Shown: positions 12,143 to 29,843 of the stretch, piece after piece
How the letters are laid out: each line of letters begins with the position of its first letter
Numbering within the stretch: the stretch's first letter is position 1
Assembly: GCF_019097595.1 (NCBI RefSeq)
Contig: NC_080711.1
Location: 9,887,928-9,951,927, forward strand
DNA length: 64,000 nt
DNA from: Hemibagrus wyckioides
Taxonomy: Eukaryota; Chordata; Actinopteri; Siluriformes; Bagridae
Direction of reading: 5' to 3'
Program-made: the position numbers and the translations under genes
Notes under the pieces: model-generated
Seen by the model: the letters and a program-made list of their open reading frames with translations, nothing else
Told to the model about the DNA's origin: nothing
Database searches by the model: none

Positions 12143-14484
12143 CTCACTTTGCCATTGACATCTAGCAACTGGTCTTGCAGTCGACAACCAACAGTCGAAT
12201 CTCACACCACATAAACTTTTGACCCCTTAACTTTTTGACCCCGCTCATCTCGCTCGCCTGTGTAAAAACACTTGTATAACATTCAGTTTCTCCAAATAAT
12301 TAAAAAATATACTATTCAAAAACGAGGCTCGTTTATATGAATTTATTTTGCTTGGTGTGCTTCCTGGGAGGTTCATAAACCGTGAAGACTTGTCGCATGA
12401 ACGGAATGTGTAGCCGCCATTTTAAACAAACACGAACGCTATACTGAAATTATTCATTTCTCTTGATAAACTGAAAATTCCATAACACCGAAGCTGTGAC
12501 AAAATATAGCAATGGAGTTTGTTTTAAAATGATATAGGACGAGTTGTAAAGTCGGCTGCAGAAGCCAGCGCCTTCCACCTTTGTGAAGTTGGTCTAAAGC
12601 GGGCTCTGCTGGCGACTTTGGGACGTTGCATTAGACGAATAGTCTAGCGCTCAAACAACAAATAGGAAAAAGATTTGGCAAGGTGATTTTGTACAAATGT
12701 ATTTAAAATATGTTATTATACAGCAATATATTTCTCATGTTTAAGACTATTTATTAATCATTCTTGCAGAGTTTTCGTTAATGTACTGAAGGAAACAGCT
12801 GGATCTCTTTTTTTCTTTCTAATTGCATTATTAAAAAATTTTTTCATGTTGACAAACATATTGATTTTTAGCAGCTGCACATTACCAGACTCATTAAAAG
12901 TTTCTGGTGTGCGTACAGTTTTTGTTAATTCAATAAAACGCACATAAAACCTCAAAATGTTCGGACTTTTTTATTAGACACCCGAATCCATCACTTTATT
13001 AAAATATGATACAGTGAGGGAGAAGTAAAAACATAGGTAAATAAAAACATTCCAGCCACATTTTCGCCTATTTTTCGAGTGTAAACATAGCGTAATTGTG
13101 TGTGTTGGACAAGCATTGTTTTTCGCCTGTGCCCTCCTAGTACTTCTCGTCTGGTGACCTCTGGATGATCCCATTCTCATGAATTATGGATGAGAAATGC
13201 TTCTGGATTGTCTCTATCCATATCCAAAACGGATTAGGAATTGAAAATTGCAATTTAAATGTTCAAAAATCTTTAGGTTAGTACCGTCAGCAGCTACAAA
13301 GCCAGCCAAAGCACACAAGAATTAGATTGAATTATATACTGGACTTACCCCAGAAGAATGCATAACATACCTGGAGAAACGATTAAAGCTGATTTTTTAT
13401 TTCTGTGTTTGATTTTTGTCTAGAATAATGAATACATAATCACCGCGAACGGACAACGGTGAATTATGAAACGGCTCTATTTATACATTGGGGAGGGGGG
13501 GTCTTGGATTTGTTGTTTGTTTTTTGTGTTGTTTCTATATCTATCCAAAAAATAAAGATTAAAGATAGCATATTATCCTAACAGACACAAGTGTTTTTTT
13601 TCTTTACTATATTACTATAAAGCTATTGTTTAATTGCAACATAGGTTGTAACAGGCGAGAATACAGTTAAGCCTGATTCATATTAGAAAAAATGCAATAT
13701 GAAAAAATATTGTTTAATATAGCTATGAGTAAGGACGACGCTTTCACATGGAATAAAGCCTTCTATATCGTTAAATAAAATTATACTAAATTAAAGAGAA
13801 ACTCTCTACCTATTCTTTCTTTTTGTGATTTTATTGGTCTTTGTCGCACACGTGTGACAAACTAAATGTATTTGTATTAAGCTCTGTAAAAGTATGATAT
13901 TCGAAAAATCGAGTATTATTTATGACGAGTAATATTTTTCATTTTAGTTGAACTTTTTTGTGCAATCAAAAAAATTTGCATATATTTTTTGTATATCTTC
14001 CACGAATTAATAGTACAATACACAAAACATTTTCCATTCAATCTACGGATTCACAGGTTTGTTTTATTGAAACGGTTAAAGTACTTAACCATATTTATAT
14101 ATCGGAAAAAAATATATGCATTAAATGTAATTTAATGATGAGTGTCGAAAAACTGAGGTTGAACTTGTGGCTAGTTATCGGGTACACTTAGAATTATGAA
14201 ACTATAAACACACAAGGTAAATTTTTAAATGCAATTGTTTTTGTTTGTTTACTTGCTTGCTTGCTTGCTTGCTTGTTTATTTTTAAATATTCCTATAGAG
14301 GTGACCAGTTAACTTAGTTCTTTGAACTATCTGTTTGAATAGTAACATATTTTGCAGTATTCTTGTCCGGAAGGTCCGCTGCCAGTGCCAGTGTGTTATT
14401 CACACATTTCCTTTTTGAAAAATGCATGGGCGGGGATGAAACAAAGATTTACTTGTAGAATTGGGGGAGGTATATTGTAATGTT

Positions 14485-14492
14485 GCGTGTGT

Positions 14493-14531
<39 letters not shown>

Positions 14532-14569
14532 CGTGTGCGCCTGCGTGTGTGTGCTTGCGGGTGTGTGCT

Positions 14570-14622
<53 letters not shown>
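14485..14622. repeat. Compound (TG)n-(GA)n microsatellite
   Basis: An interrupted TG tract is followed by a pure GA tract. Open frames over it on both strands are repeat artefacts. Confidence 0.95.
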
Positions 14623-14627
<5 letters not shown>

Positions 14628-17065
14628 CATGCATATTTTTATTTTAAAACCTTATTTGGGAAGTGCTGTAGAATATAAAACCATGCAATTTAAGTTGTGA
14701 TTAATTACATTTAATTAATTACATTTAACACAAAAAAGAAAGAAGGACATATTGTCTAAAAGAAACTGCAAAACCAAAAATATGCTAGTGTCTTTTTTTG
14801 TGTCTATTCACAATAAATTCTATTGATTTGTGATAACGCCTAGATGTGACATTAGAATTAATAATCAGCAAGATGAGCACCTCATATATTCATAAGCAAT
14901 GACAGTTTGGCAATGTTTTTAAAGTAAGTGTGAATATTTTTCTTTTCGGTATTGCAAAACATATACAGGAGATCCCAAATGACATCAGGAAGTTCGATTA
15001 CTTCTGAAATCTACTAACTTTGTATCACTTTTGCTTGATTAGTCAGTAGATTACATTCTGGACAACCATGTAATGTTCTTCTCACTAGTAATAAAGACTA
15101 TTCCTGACCTTTTACATTGATATGAGTTCCAAATCCGCAGTTTTCCTCAGTATTATGGAGGGAAAACTTAAGAGACTGTTTTCTAATCTGCAATCCCCTA
15201 TCCCAAACTCCTCTACCAATCTAGGGTTAAATGACTTACTTGGAGTTTCCACAGTCCACTATCCTCATATCCACATCCAAATGAGTAGAACTGGCGAGAC
15301 AGCGTATGGACCCGGCACGGGCAGAGAAGTGGCATACGTTATTTTCCTACTGACCCTTTAGAATCCATTCGTAGCAGTTAAACCGTCACTTGCTTTCTAG
15401 AATGTGAAATATATAGTACATTGTCAACTCCCCAAAACCATAAAACTAACTTTATGGACCCCACGTGACTTTTGAGAGCCAGTAAGGGGTATCTGTCTGT
15501 GGCCTGCGCGATTTTTACGATCTAACTTCAAGATAAAACGCTCATCCATTTGACATGTAAATGTCATACTCACTTTTGGTATAGTTTGCTCATTGGCAAA
15601 AACCTGAATCCCAAAAGGCAGACGGCCGGGCGATATGGGGCAGCTGGTCACTTTTAGGACAGTCTACTTGGCTCTCAAAAGTCGTCTTAGACGTAGCAAA
15701 ACGATTTGGCTGTGGTAAGTTTACAAGTTCGCTACTTGTTTACTGAGAGGCAGGGCTACTGTGTAATGGCGGGTTGTATATCACGAATAAAATATATATA
15801 TATATTTAACTGTCATTGCCAGAAAGATAAGTGTGACAATACACACGTGATGTCAAAGAGCATCTCGATAACAGCAATTGTATTTGAATTTAACTTTGTG
15901 TCTGGTTTAACGATAACTTTGTATTTCTCCTTCACTTCATAGTTTTATGGTAATAGGCAGATTTTTTTCTGACGTGGTGTGTATGTCACTTTTAAAGTTG
16001 TAGTAGGTCTGGTGTTCCAGGAATTTAAGCATTCTGTTTGTCCCAGCTTGAAGCTTATTGGCTTGGTTTTTTTGTTGTTGTTGTTGTTTTTTGTTTTTGT
16101 TTTTGCTTTTTTTGTCTATGTAAACTATTGAAAAAACTTTCCATGAATTGTGTCGTAAAGTAAATCGTTACAGACTCGGATAATGGTATATGAGAGACAT
16201 ATACAATGGTATCTTTCCATGTGATGGGTCTGAATAATATGAGAACTTTATTTTTTACTCCAAGATAAGCTACAAACAAATACAAAAAGCTAATTGGCAA
16301 AATGCGTACAGGCAGTTCGACATGGCTTTTTTTCCCACACACACATTTGCCATTCACTCTGCCTACTACAAATAGCCAAATGATCACAATAAAAGTGTTC
16401 AATATGTACAGCATTTTAGGAACATGAACATGATCCAGGAATATACAATTACATAATTTGAATATAACTATACACACGTAGGACGGATACAGGACTCTAA
16501 GACTATTTACAAATTTCCATTTTTTTAAAAAATAATTGAAGAATTTGAGCACAAGACAAAAGTCTAATGAGTTTATCTAGACAATGACTTCAAACATATA
16601 TGACCATGAAACACAGAAGCCTTACTTCTGCTAAAATGAATGCAGTCACTACTAGAGCTAGCTAACAAGAGCATCACTTCATATTTGGGCAGAAGCATCG
16701 CTGTAAACTCAATGATATACAAGTTACAGGTAGTAAATAAGTTATAACATTTAGTTAACATGCTAACTCTCAAAGCATTATACATAGCACTTGACAAACA
16801 ATATTCATAGCAAGAACAACGAGCGGCATTTTTTTTTGTTCATTTTCTCTCGAAATAATAATCAAATTATTAAAAGAACAGCATGTGAACACTAATTTGT
16901 TTTAATTTTAGCAGTACCACAGTAAAATGTTAAATTGACTTAAATACCCCAAAACATGCCGAAAGGTGCCGCTTTTACAGTACTCGGTAAGTCTATTGAA
17001 ATTTTCCTCATCTATTCTCCCCTCGAAATTTCATTGCAGCACTTACAGCATTATCTGCGTTAGCA

Positions 17066-18495
<1,430 letters not shown>

Positions 18496-18977
18496 TTAGG
18501 TTGTTTTAGCGAGCTTGATTTGTAGATCTTGGTCGTTATAACGCTGTGCTTCACGATTTATGATGTATTAATGAATTATAGCAATGCACTGTACTTCGTT
18601 TTTGCTATGTATGCGGCCAAATATGGGGGTGGGGGTGCGTTTGGGAATCACGTGCTTTTGTTGACCAGTCGTAAATTCTCACTGATGACTTCAAGAGGTA
18701 ATTCATGCTCTATGGTTACAAATGATGACGAGACGGGGAGTTGTAGCCTCGAGCATTCGTGTGCCTCCCATTGGAAGGAAATGCTGCATGTGAGCAGACA
18801 GCGTCACCTACTGGAGATGTAATTTACAACACAATGAATACTTTTCTGGACTATGTGCCTATTTTTTATTCTTTTATTCTTTTCAGAGGGCACGAAACTT
18901 CTCTTGTTCTCACAAGAATGATTATTACTGCAGTGTTGTAATGACTTAAAGACAAAAAAATCACTATTTGCATAATG

Positions 18978-19022
<45 letters not shown>

Positions 19023-20636
19023 TTCTTGTTCTTCTTCATGTTATCTGTATTATTATTATTAGTATAGTAGAAGTTGTTTAGTTGTAGCAGTAACAGTAGA
19101 AGCAGTATCTCGGTATGCATGCAAATAGATTTCATTTGCTATTTTCCTGTTATATTCATGCTATTTTAGGTTCTTTGGAAAAAAGGAAGTGTAAGTTCTC
19201 AGTAAGCCATAAGAAATGTATGATTGTGATAGATTACCTGATCTGATATATGGTTTGTTGACACAGTTATTTCATGTATGTGCATCACGATGTGCAATCC
19301 ACCATTGCACTGTACGTTTTTGTCTACATTTAAAATATTCTTGGTGAACAATGGTGAAAATAATCTTGATTATTTTTTACTGAAGCTTTGGCTTTTAACC
19401 TTAAGCAATAAAAATTAGAAAAACATACCAATATGGTATGTCAAATATCTGACAGCGAACATATTTTAATTCGAGGAAATAATCTATTGAATTTTGGCCT
19501 GCAGATTTGTTCGCGTGAATTTCAGTATAGCCACCATTTTACTATATATAGCAAGATATAAGTAACGTGTAAGAAATAGCTTTAATGCATATTTTATCTC
19601 GATTGCTTATTTAAATAATATTGTCTCTCGACTAAGAAATAATTCTGGCTACCGAGAAGGTCAGTCTCCTAAACGTTTGACCCTCTCTGGGTGAGTGCAC
19701 GTTTCGGACAGGTCAGCTTTCTCCTTTGGCCATCAGTTAAAAATCACTGAACCATTTCCTTTCACTTTTTATAGATTTTTTTAGACTCTGGGGCGGCATG
19801 CCTTTTAGTGTTGAACAGGGAAACTGGGTTTTGGGATTGACAGTTGACAGAATATTTAAGTATACCTGTGCCCTGTCGCTGCTAAAGCTGAAGGCAACCA
19901 CATGGCAATATTTTATTCCTAACTAGCGTCCAATTTAATTTGTTTTCTAGACATATACAGGTATTTTCTAAAGAAGAAATTAACGCATCTGATCTGTGTT
20001 TTCTGATAATAGCAGAATTATGTGTCAAAAATAGTGGAACACTGATTCATTTAATATAAATCACATCTTATATGCTTGTGGCTCAGAAATAATTGTTTTT
20101 TACTTCTAAAACAATTGTCAACGAACAGGGCCATGAGGATGCTTTCTCGCTTTATTTAATTGTTTCTTCTGATAAATATTACGACAACTGGAATTCACAT
20201 ACAATAAGACTACAAGACTATATAATTGATCCCCCCTTGTTGGTTTGGGGAAAAATGGAAGCTTCGGTCCTATATTTTTCATAAAGTCAGTAGACACCTC
20301 ACACATTTAATCACCCAACTAAAATAAGTCATTTCGTACAATGAGATTTTATTTGAATTTTTTACAGCTTAAATATGAGTATGAATATAACATTTAAAAT
20401 ATGTGTTAAACATATGTGTTATAGATGTAATAACAAATCCTAAGTCATACTTTTCACGTAAAAAGACATTAATTGGAGACATAACGTAGGTGTTTAAAAA
20501 AATAACACTTAAAATGTGTAAGTGGAATGCTACAACAAATTTACCAATACAACTTCACCGAAGCAAATGTATGTACATGGAGAGTTTTTATCCTTCTGAT
20601 GAGTTATTGAGGTGTCTGCTGCTCAATTCCATAATT
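18496..20636. other. hoxb5a-hoxb6a intergenic region
   Basis: About 2.1 kb. The left end holds the hoxb5a promoter region (CACGTG at 18649-18654, inverted CCAAT near 18770). An (AAT)n microsatellite lies at 18977-19021. A less AT-rich block at 19640-19760 carries several TGACC/GGTCA motifs without a clean direct repeat. The right end contains the hoxb6a 3' untranslated region. No other gene is seen. Confidence 0.6.
18977..19021. repeat. (AAT)n microsatellite
   Basis: A tract of about 15 trinucleotide units. Confidence 0.9.
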
Positions 20637-22082
<1,446 letters not shown>

Positions 22083-25003
22083 TGGGAGGGCACGGTTCTT
22101 TTCCTTGGTTTATGATTTGTTGTGTTTTATAGTCCAAGCGGTTTAGCTATTAGTAGTTTATCGGAGATTGGGTTTTAGAAGAGGGGGGGTTGCTGGGTGG
22201 CTATGTGCCAGTGCGGGACAGAGGAATACCATACCATCTGACCAGCCACTGACCAATCGCAGGCGACCGTGCCTGCAAATTAGCACTCTTTTTTTAAAGG
22301 GGGGTGGTGGTGGGGACCGCATTTTTTCATCCATTCTCTCTTCCTTTTCTTTCATTGACATTGCTTAAAACGAGTAACAGGGTTTTTTGTAACGCTAATT
22401 TGAATACGTTGATATATTACCCACCTCAGTTTTGACCGAGGTGTATATACTGACGTACTCGCAGGAGATAAAGGAGGTGCCAACAAATAAACCCAAACAG
22501 TGGATTACCAATAAATGACATTTTCTCTGTTAAGTTCTGTGATTGTGCGACTTTATGTTTTCAGTAGTATTTTGTATTGTTTCATATATGTATTTTCAGA
22601 GATGCAATTTTACTCGGCCATTTTTAAAAATAATAAACAATCGAAATACAGGCATAATTATACCCATTATTTCAGAGCGATTAGCAAATGATAAACAATT
22701 AACACAAAAAATTATATAAAATCAGCGAGCACATACATAAATATGCATTATATTCTCGAAAGCCGAAATATTTGCAACAGGCTGTAAATTTGTATTTATA
22801 TTTGGATGGACGTACAACAGCCCAGAATTTAGCTTGTGCAAATGTTGCGCAATTTGCGGTTGTAGTAATGTGTTATTTTCCATACGCTCTCCGTCTGATT
22901 TTCGACTTTACATGTGCTATGATAAAACAATTTGGGGCATTTGTCTGTTTTAAAAATGGCACGATTCTGACCGCAATTCGTACATACGTTTTCCCAGTTT
23001 GGAAATAAACCTATGGCTTGAAAAGTCCAGAAATTAACTCTATTCTATTTCTATTATTACTGCTGTTCACCACACTGCTTTTCAACCCGAGCGTGCGTGT
23101 GTTTGTCATTAACCAAGAGTACAGTTATAGTGATTGGAGTCCTGTCGTTATACAACCACTGAACCATTTGGGGCCCAAAAAGTGGATATTTTTAAAAGTG
23201 GCTGGGGGTTGTGTGTGCGTTTTACTTTCATTTCAATTTCCCTTTAGAACGGTGAGGATGCTGCGCTTCCTTTTGCATTGCTTAGTTTTCTGGGAGCGGA
23301 AAACATCTATTGTGTATCCACTTGCATGAGAAATCAAGAGGAAACAGTGCTTGTTCAAAGTCTGTTTATTATTAATGAGTGATAGCTTTTACTGGTGATT
23401 TTGTTATTGATGAATTCTTAACCAACACGACTGACAACGCGATAGATTTTAAGTCAATTTAAAAGTAATTTTGATATTTTATGTTTTACCGACAGATATT
23501 TAATGCGGACTGGGGAGCAAAAGAATCTGCAAACAACTCCTCATAAAAGAACATAATGCAAAGCAGAAGTTGTGGAGGATCACCGCGGAGGAAGGAAATC
23601 ACTTCAGATATATGACTTTGTCAAGTTTGCTGTAACCTCATCTAAAGTTCCCTGAGTTTGTGGTGGCATTGTGTTTATTGTGAGTATGCCTGTGTCTGCG
23701 TCGAATTTTCTGAGATCCTCTGTACGGCGTAAATTATATTATAAAATAGCTATTTACCAGTATTGGTTTGAAAACTCTTTTATTTGTCCTGTTTTTCTAA
23801 AATGATTTGATTGTAAGTTATAAAATTATCATGTATAATATACTTTTGTAAATCATAGGTACGTTTAATGGATGAATTATGTTTTCCTATTAAATTGGAC
23901 AACTTGGGTCGTAAAATTCTAACGGTTACTTAGATTTACAATAATGTTGATGTCGAAGCTAACTGAAATCAATTAAAAACTGAAAGAATAGTGTCTTTCA
24001 AATTTTGTTCAAGTAAATCTATAGAATAGGTCTGAGCACCATGCTCTCTATGTGTATTGTAAATGGAAAATACTTTGCTTTTTATTAATTAAATTAATAA
24101 TCAATTTGTTTCATTCATACATAATTTAATTTTAGAATATGTAGTAAATGTATATCTAAATTCCAAGCTAAATTTTGTGCCATGTAGAATATTATTTGTT
24201 GGTGTGTTTTGTTAAGAATATTATTAAAGAAGGAATTGGGTACAATATAGTGTTTTGTTGTTAAAATAAAGTGAAGCGGCTGTCAGGGTTAAATAAAAAA
24301 TAAAAAATAAAAACTCTACCCTGTTACCTCTTCCGAAATTCTGCGGTCCTCTTCCTAGCCACTGACTTTGTCTACCACATAAGTAGATTTAAAAATGTGC
24401 CTTGTATAAAACAGCTCATTTCTTTAGCATCAAATTATTTAGACACATTTAAATTCGCTTATCACATGCCACATTTTACTACAGGCTACTTCCGAAGTAT
24501 TTGTCTGTAGTATAAAATAAGTCCTTGCATTGTCATGACCTGATGTTTAGCAATATACATTTCATTTTGGTCAAAATATTATTTGCACTTGAATTCAAAC
24601 CTAAAATTCAGACAGTTCATTACTGGGTATGATGCAGCAACCACGCGTAATCTGATGAGTATATTTACTACTGTATGTAATAGTGTATTGTGATTGTATA
24701 TATACTATTATTGGGTACAATAAAATCATTAAAATGCTAAAGAAAACAGCAAGTGCTACGGTCGGCTTTTGATGTAAATTAAACAAAGTCTGGGCTTCAG
24801 AAAAGGAATGTTTGGCAATGTTTACCGTGCAAGTCCACCAAATCATGCATGTATAGATCTACCACCCTGTTTTTGTTGCTGGACTCGTGAGCTCCCTATG
24901 TGCCCCTCCTCCTCCTCACTCTATGCCGCTAACCCTCTCTCGCTGCTGGGCTCAATAAAACTCTTGCTTAAACTGGGATGGGGAAAAATCCAGAACCGAT
25001 AGC

Positions 25004-25004
25004 C

Positions 25005-25036
<32 letters not shown>

Positions 25037-25050
25037 CTGTGTGAGTAAGT

Positions 25051-25110
<60 letters not shown>
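25004..25110. repeat. Compound (TG)n-(GA)n microsatellite
   Basis: An interrupted TG tract is followed by a pure GA tract of about 32 bases. Confidence 0.95.
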
Positions 25111-25625
25111 ACCCAGATGAGTCAGTACAGATCAGTCAGTACAGCTAGGTCGGGCCGATTGTAAAAGGGTTTCAAGAGTCAGGACAGTGGATATGAAGGG
25201 ATATCCAACCCCAAGGCTTTGCTTTTCTGAGCAAGTGGTGAATGCAGACACTTCAAAGAGCGGCAACAACAGCCTCGAGAATTTACAGCCTCTGCATTCT
25301 TTTACGTTTCACTGCTATCGGGCTAAGCAACGAAACCCCTTCCAGCGTTTTCTCTTATCTATGGTTCTGTTTGATTTATTGCTTTTATTTCAAAGACTAA
25401 CAATTTTCATGGCATTAAAGTATGAACATAGAAAAGAAACGGGGAAAATGTTTAGATTAAGCATTTATATTCAAAGAAAATAAACTAAAATGATAGTCGA
25501 AAGAGAAAGAGAGAAATAAAGGTAAACAGACAGACGATCAGAAAAAATCACCACAATGCTAAAATGTGAGCTCACATGTAAATGCATAAACAACGATAGG
25601 GCGGCAAATGCACATTGAAATAAAA

Positions 25626-25642
25626 CTCTCCCTCTCTCTTTC

Positions 25643-25699
<57 letters not shown>

Positions 25700-25700
25700 G
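25626..25700. repeat. Compound (TC)n-(AC)n microsatellite
   Basis: A TC tract with one TCGC interruption passes into an AC tract. Confidence 0.95.
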
Positions 25701-28700
25701 CCTGCGGGCACACACACAATTTCCAAGTCGTCTGTCCACTTTGTGTGTGTGACGTTAGCAGACACATTGTCATTACACAAAGAAGAACGCTAGATGGCAC
25801 CAAATAGCCAGAAAACAGGTTCAGCCACGAAGAATGCTTTCAGCGGATGGCTTCTTAATCTCAACACCAGACAGACAGTCACACAGTCCACCACTTCCTC
25901 TTTATATTCTTTCGGTCAAATTAGAGACATTAACTAAACATCATGAGGTCCGTTGTAAAGCGAAAACAAAATGTACCTGGGTGGTTTCTAAAACATCGAT
26001 ATCCCGATTAATTATATGCAACCAGAATTATATGTAAGCTACATGCCTATTGATTGATTATTTATAGATAACAAATTTAAAGACAATACACATAGAGAAT
26101 GTCATTATAGATAACTCATTGTTTTTCTTTATTTAATATTTTGAGCAAAACTTTCTTGCAATAAGATATGCCAGTTGAGAAGAATACCTAAACAAATGGA
26201 AAACAAAGGGCACAGGCCAACTCTGGTGTAATAGCAGTGGTTTATAGCAGGACATATGACAAGAATGGTCTAAATAAATTGATGCTGTCTTAATAAAACA
26301 ATCGGCAAAATAATCTTTAAAAGGTCAGAATATTTGGTCTGGAATAATTCGCTGTCGAAAAACGTTTAACCGTAGAATAGAAAAAATAATGTACATATAT
26401 GTGTGTGTTTACCTGCCGTTTTTGCTTTAAATTTTTTTATTAATTTATTAATTTTCTGTCCGCGCCTTCAGTGTGTAGAAATGCGGCATTGCGTCGTGCC
26501 CCTTGATTAAAGACATTCCACGTAATCAGCGGTCCAAGAAGTACAGCTACGCTCTGATTGGCAACCAAGCCGGTCTATCAAACACATCTCACAGCATCAC
26601 TGACCTCTCTTTCCACAGTACAATCACTGCATCCACGAGCTAAAGTCAAGCAAGTCTGATATTTACATCACACGTCTAATGGAAATTCTCGAAAATCACT
26701 TACAGCATGCCTGAAATAGCTTTAAAACAATGTGTTCGCTGTAGCTTCGTTGAAAAAGAAAAAAAACTTACAAAATATGTTTACAATTAAGCTATGCGGT
26801 AACCATATCACATATTTAAAATGTTTTGTTTTTTTAAAAACTCAAGCTGCATGAATGCAATTCGACTTTACCATTACCTCCAAAAAAGCATCATTTGGGA
26901 CAGCAAACCTTACCTTTGCTGATAAATCGTTAGACCGCGCTAAGACAGTAGGGAGAATCCTTCGCCGTTGGTCGCTTAGGAAGCCCTGTTGCCCTGCCCG
27001 GATCCACCATTAGTGCAAAACTAACAGTAACACCGTTGCTTCAATCCTTTTTGGTCACATTAGTCAACAGTATTCGGGTCCACGTATAAAAAAATACATG
27101 AGAAACTACTGCGTGTCCACATCTCAGTCAGTCTCTTCACCGTAGAGGTAATCCCAGTCATAGCCGACCACATTAGCATAGCAAGCGCAAAAGAGGCTGG
27201 TCTCCTTGTCCTGTTACCAGGAGACAGAACAGCTAGCGTAAACTATATGTATATCTTCGATTTTTTGCCGAAGTATAGACAGAAGGCGGACAGTTAAAGA
27301 ACATGGCGAAGCTTCATAAGGCGCAGCGGCCAAAAGAATGCTGCAATATAACCACTTGGGAAATCATAAAAAGTTCACGTTCACGGTTACCCATCCACAT
27401 GACCATCCTCGGCCAATCCCAGGATCCAGGCACTCATAAAGTTCTATCACAAAGTTGTAAATTTTCATAAAACAACAAGGAATTTATTGCATTTCTCCTC
27501 AGTGCCTCAGATGCAGTCGCCATCTTTTTCTTTCACAAAAGCTTGGGAAATAGAGTAGGAAAGCTAATATTTATTTCGCATCCAAGGCTTTGCGGTGATT
27601 AGATATTTTCATAATCGTCTTATTAAAATGGAGTTCTTTGGCTTTTTTGCATAAAACAACACAAGATCAGTTGGTTTATGTGCTTATTATAAAAGAAAAT
27701 AGAAGATTTGGTGACGGCCATACTCAGCTTGTAACATCAGAAAATAATTTAGGATAATAGACAAGAATAGTTTTATTGAAATATAATGCATTTTTCAGAA
27801 ATCTGGTACCTACTTTTGAGTGCAGCAGCAAAATGAAAATTTTCTAAAGCTTTTTGTCTACATGTTATAATAAAATTTTGTGAGACAAGTATATTTGTGT
27901 AGATAAAATAAAAACATGAACATAAAACACATAGAAAACATCAAAAGCACAATCACAGGCTTAAAACTATTTTTTAAATTTTAACCAAGTACAAGTAAGG
28001 CGTTAACGTTGCGAGCGTTGTAATATAAAATTGTATATCCACTTCGGCTAATGTTAAATGGACAGTATGTTAAATGGTTATTTACGTAAATAATTGGATT
28101 AGATAAGAGTGTTATTTCAATATTAATAGTAATTGTATCTGCAAATTTATATTAGATTAAATGTGGTCATTTACTTTGTAATCATGATGTAATCAGCTAG
28201 TTATACAAATGTCAACAGGGATAGGAATTGTTTTGCATCAGTTCACAATTAGATCAATTAGAGTAATGGACAGTAACCACGTTATAAGAAAGCGAGCCTT
28301 TGTCTAAATTTATAATTTTTTTCATAAGTTATAAACTCGACTGTATCACGAGTAAAGTCTTCAACGAAAAAAAAGACTAATTAGAGGAACACCCAGTATC
28401 GTACTGACACCAAAAACTATTGACCTGTTTCCTTTCCGTTTACTTCTTTTTGTTCTTTTTATGGCGTTTTCCGGCCTGTTTATTGATGCCCTAAACACAT
28501 TAGTTTACAACCCCTAATGTAACCACTCTTTTGGTCTTTCAAAGTAAGGAACCAGTCACATCCTGACCCGATGTAACGGAAGTCTTAAAAGAATTCAAAA
28601 GCAAATGGTAAGAATACACAAAGAACATACATTGTATTATATCCTATTTACCAAAATCCTGGAATATCTCTTCATATATAATCCTGAATAAAATATATCC

Positions 28701-28812
28701 AAAATTAGCGGTAAATCTTTTTGACTACATGTCGCAAAATGCAGACACCTACGATAAAAACTTACCGCGGTCATAATCACACTTAAGACGGTTTATTTAT
28801 ATATTTTATATG

Positions 28813-28927
<115 letters not shown>

Positions 28928-29449
28928 GCAACTATTAATTTTGTATTGTTATTTGGGTGGTGGTGCGCTTGTTAAACAAAAAAATAATATCGTATTGGTG
29001 ACAAATAAAAGAGAACACCATACTTTGAAAGCAAACGACAAATTCCAACAGTTTTTACGTTTCTTTTATGGACATTTTATTGCTGCATGTCTTTATTTTT
29101 TTTAACTTACTACTTTTTAAAGCCTACTTTTTAAAGCCTACTATTACAAATATAAACATATAATCAAGTGAAAACACAAAGCACATGGCGAAATACTGGC
29201 CTATTAAAATAATTACAATATTATCTTTTTGAAAAAGGTTTTATTCACAATACCAGAACATATAACATAAGTATTTTACACGCAGCAAAACGTTTAGAAA
29301 ACTATTGCATAGGTTATTTCGTTCTTATATATGTATATTAAATATATAACTTGACATCCGCCGTCCCTGCTCTTATTCTCTGTCTTTTTATTCAATATAA
29401 AATTATTTGCTTTATCATCTCCTAGATGTCCTACTGTAGGAGACCTACG

Positions 29450-29809
29450 GCACAATGTGTGCTCTTTTTCCATTACGGCGGTTCTGGAACCAAATTTTTA
29501 TCTGTCTTTCGGTCAAGGAAAGAGTGCGCGCCGTCAAATCTCCACGCGCCGTAGCCGCGTCAGGTAGAGGCCGAAGAAGAACTCCTTCTAGAGCTATAGA
29601 ATCTTAAAGAGCTTTTACGTCTGGCACCTGTACAGAACAAGTATCAGTAAAAGTATATTTAAAAAATTAAAAAGTAAAAAGAAAATAAATTAGTAAAATA
29701 TAAATATAAACAATACATTAAAAAATTATGGTATGCGAAGAGATATTTTTATGTTATTTTCTATTCTTCTTCTTCCTTCTCCTCTTCAGACAGTTTTCAG
29801 AGGGAAACA

Positions 29810-29843
<34 letters not shown>

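Noticed and set aside
15431..15451. Weak resemblance to miR-196 near CCATAAAACTAAC
   Set aside because: The seed does not match, no hairpin partner is evident, and the position downstream of hoxb5a is not a mir-196 site.
16055..16552. 165-codon minus-strand frame downstream of hoxb5a
   Set aside because: It has AT-rich composition, a low-complexity Lys/Gln/Thr tail and no recognisable domain. It lies in the probable hoxb5a 3' flank.
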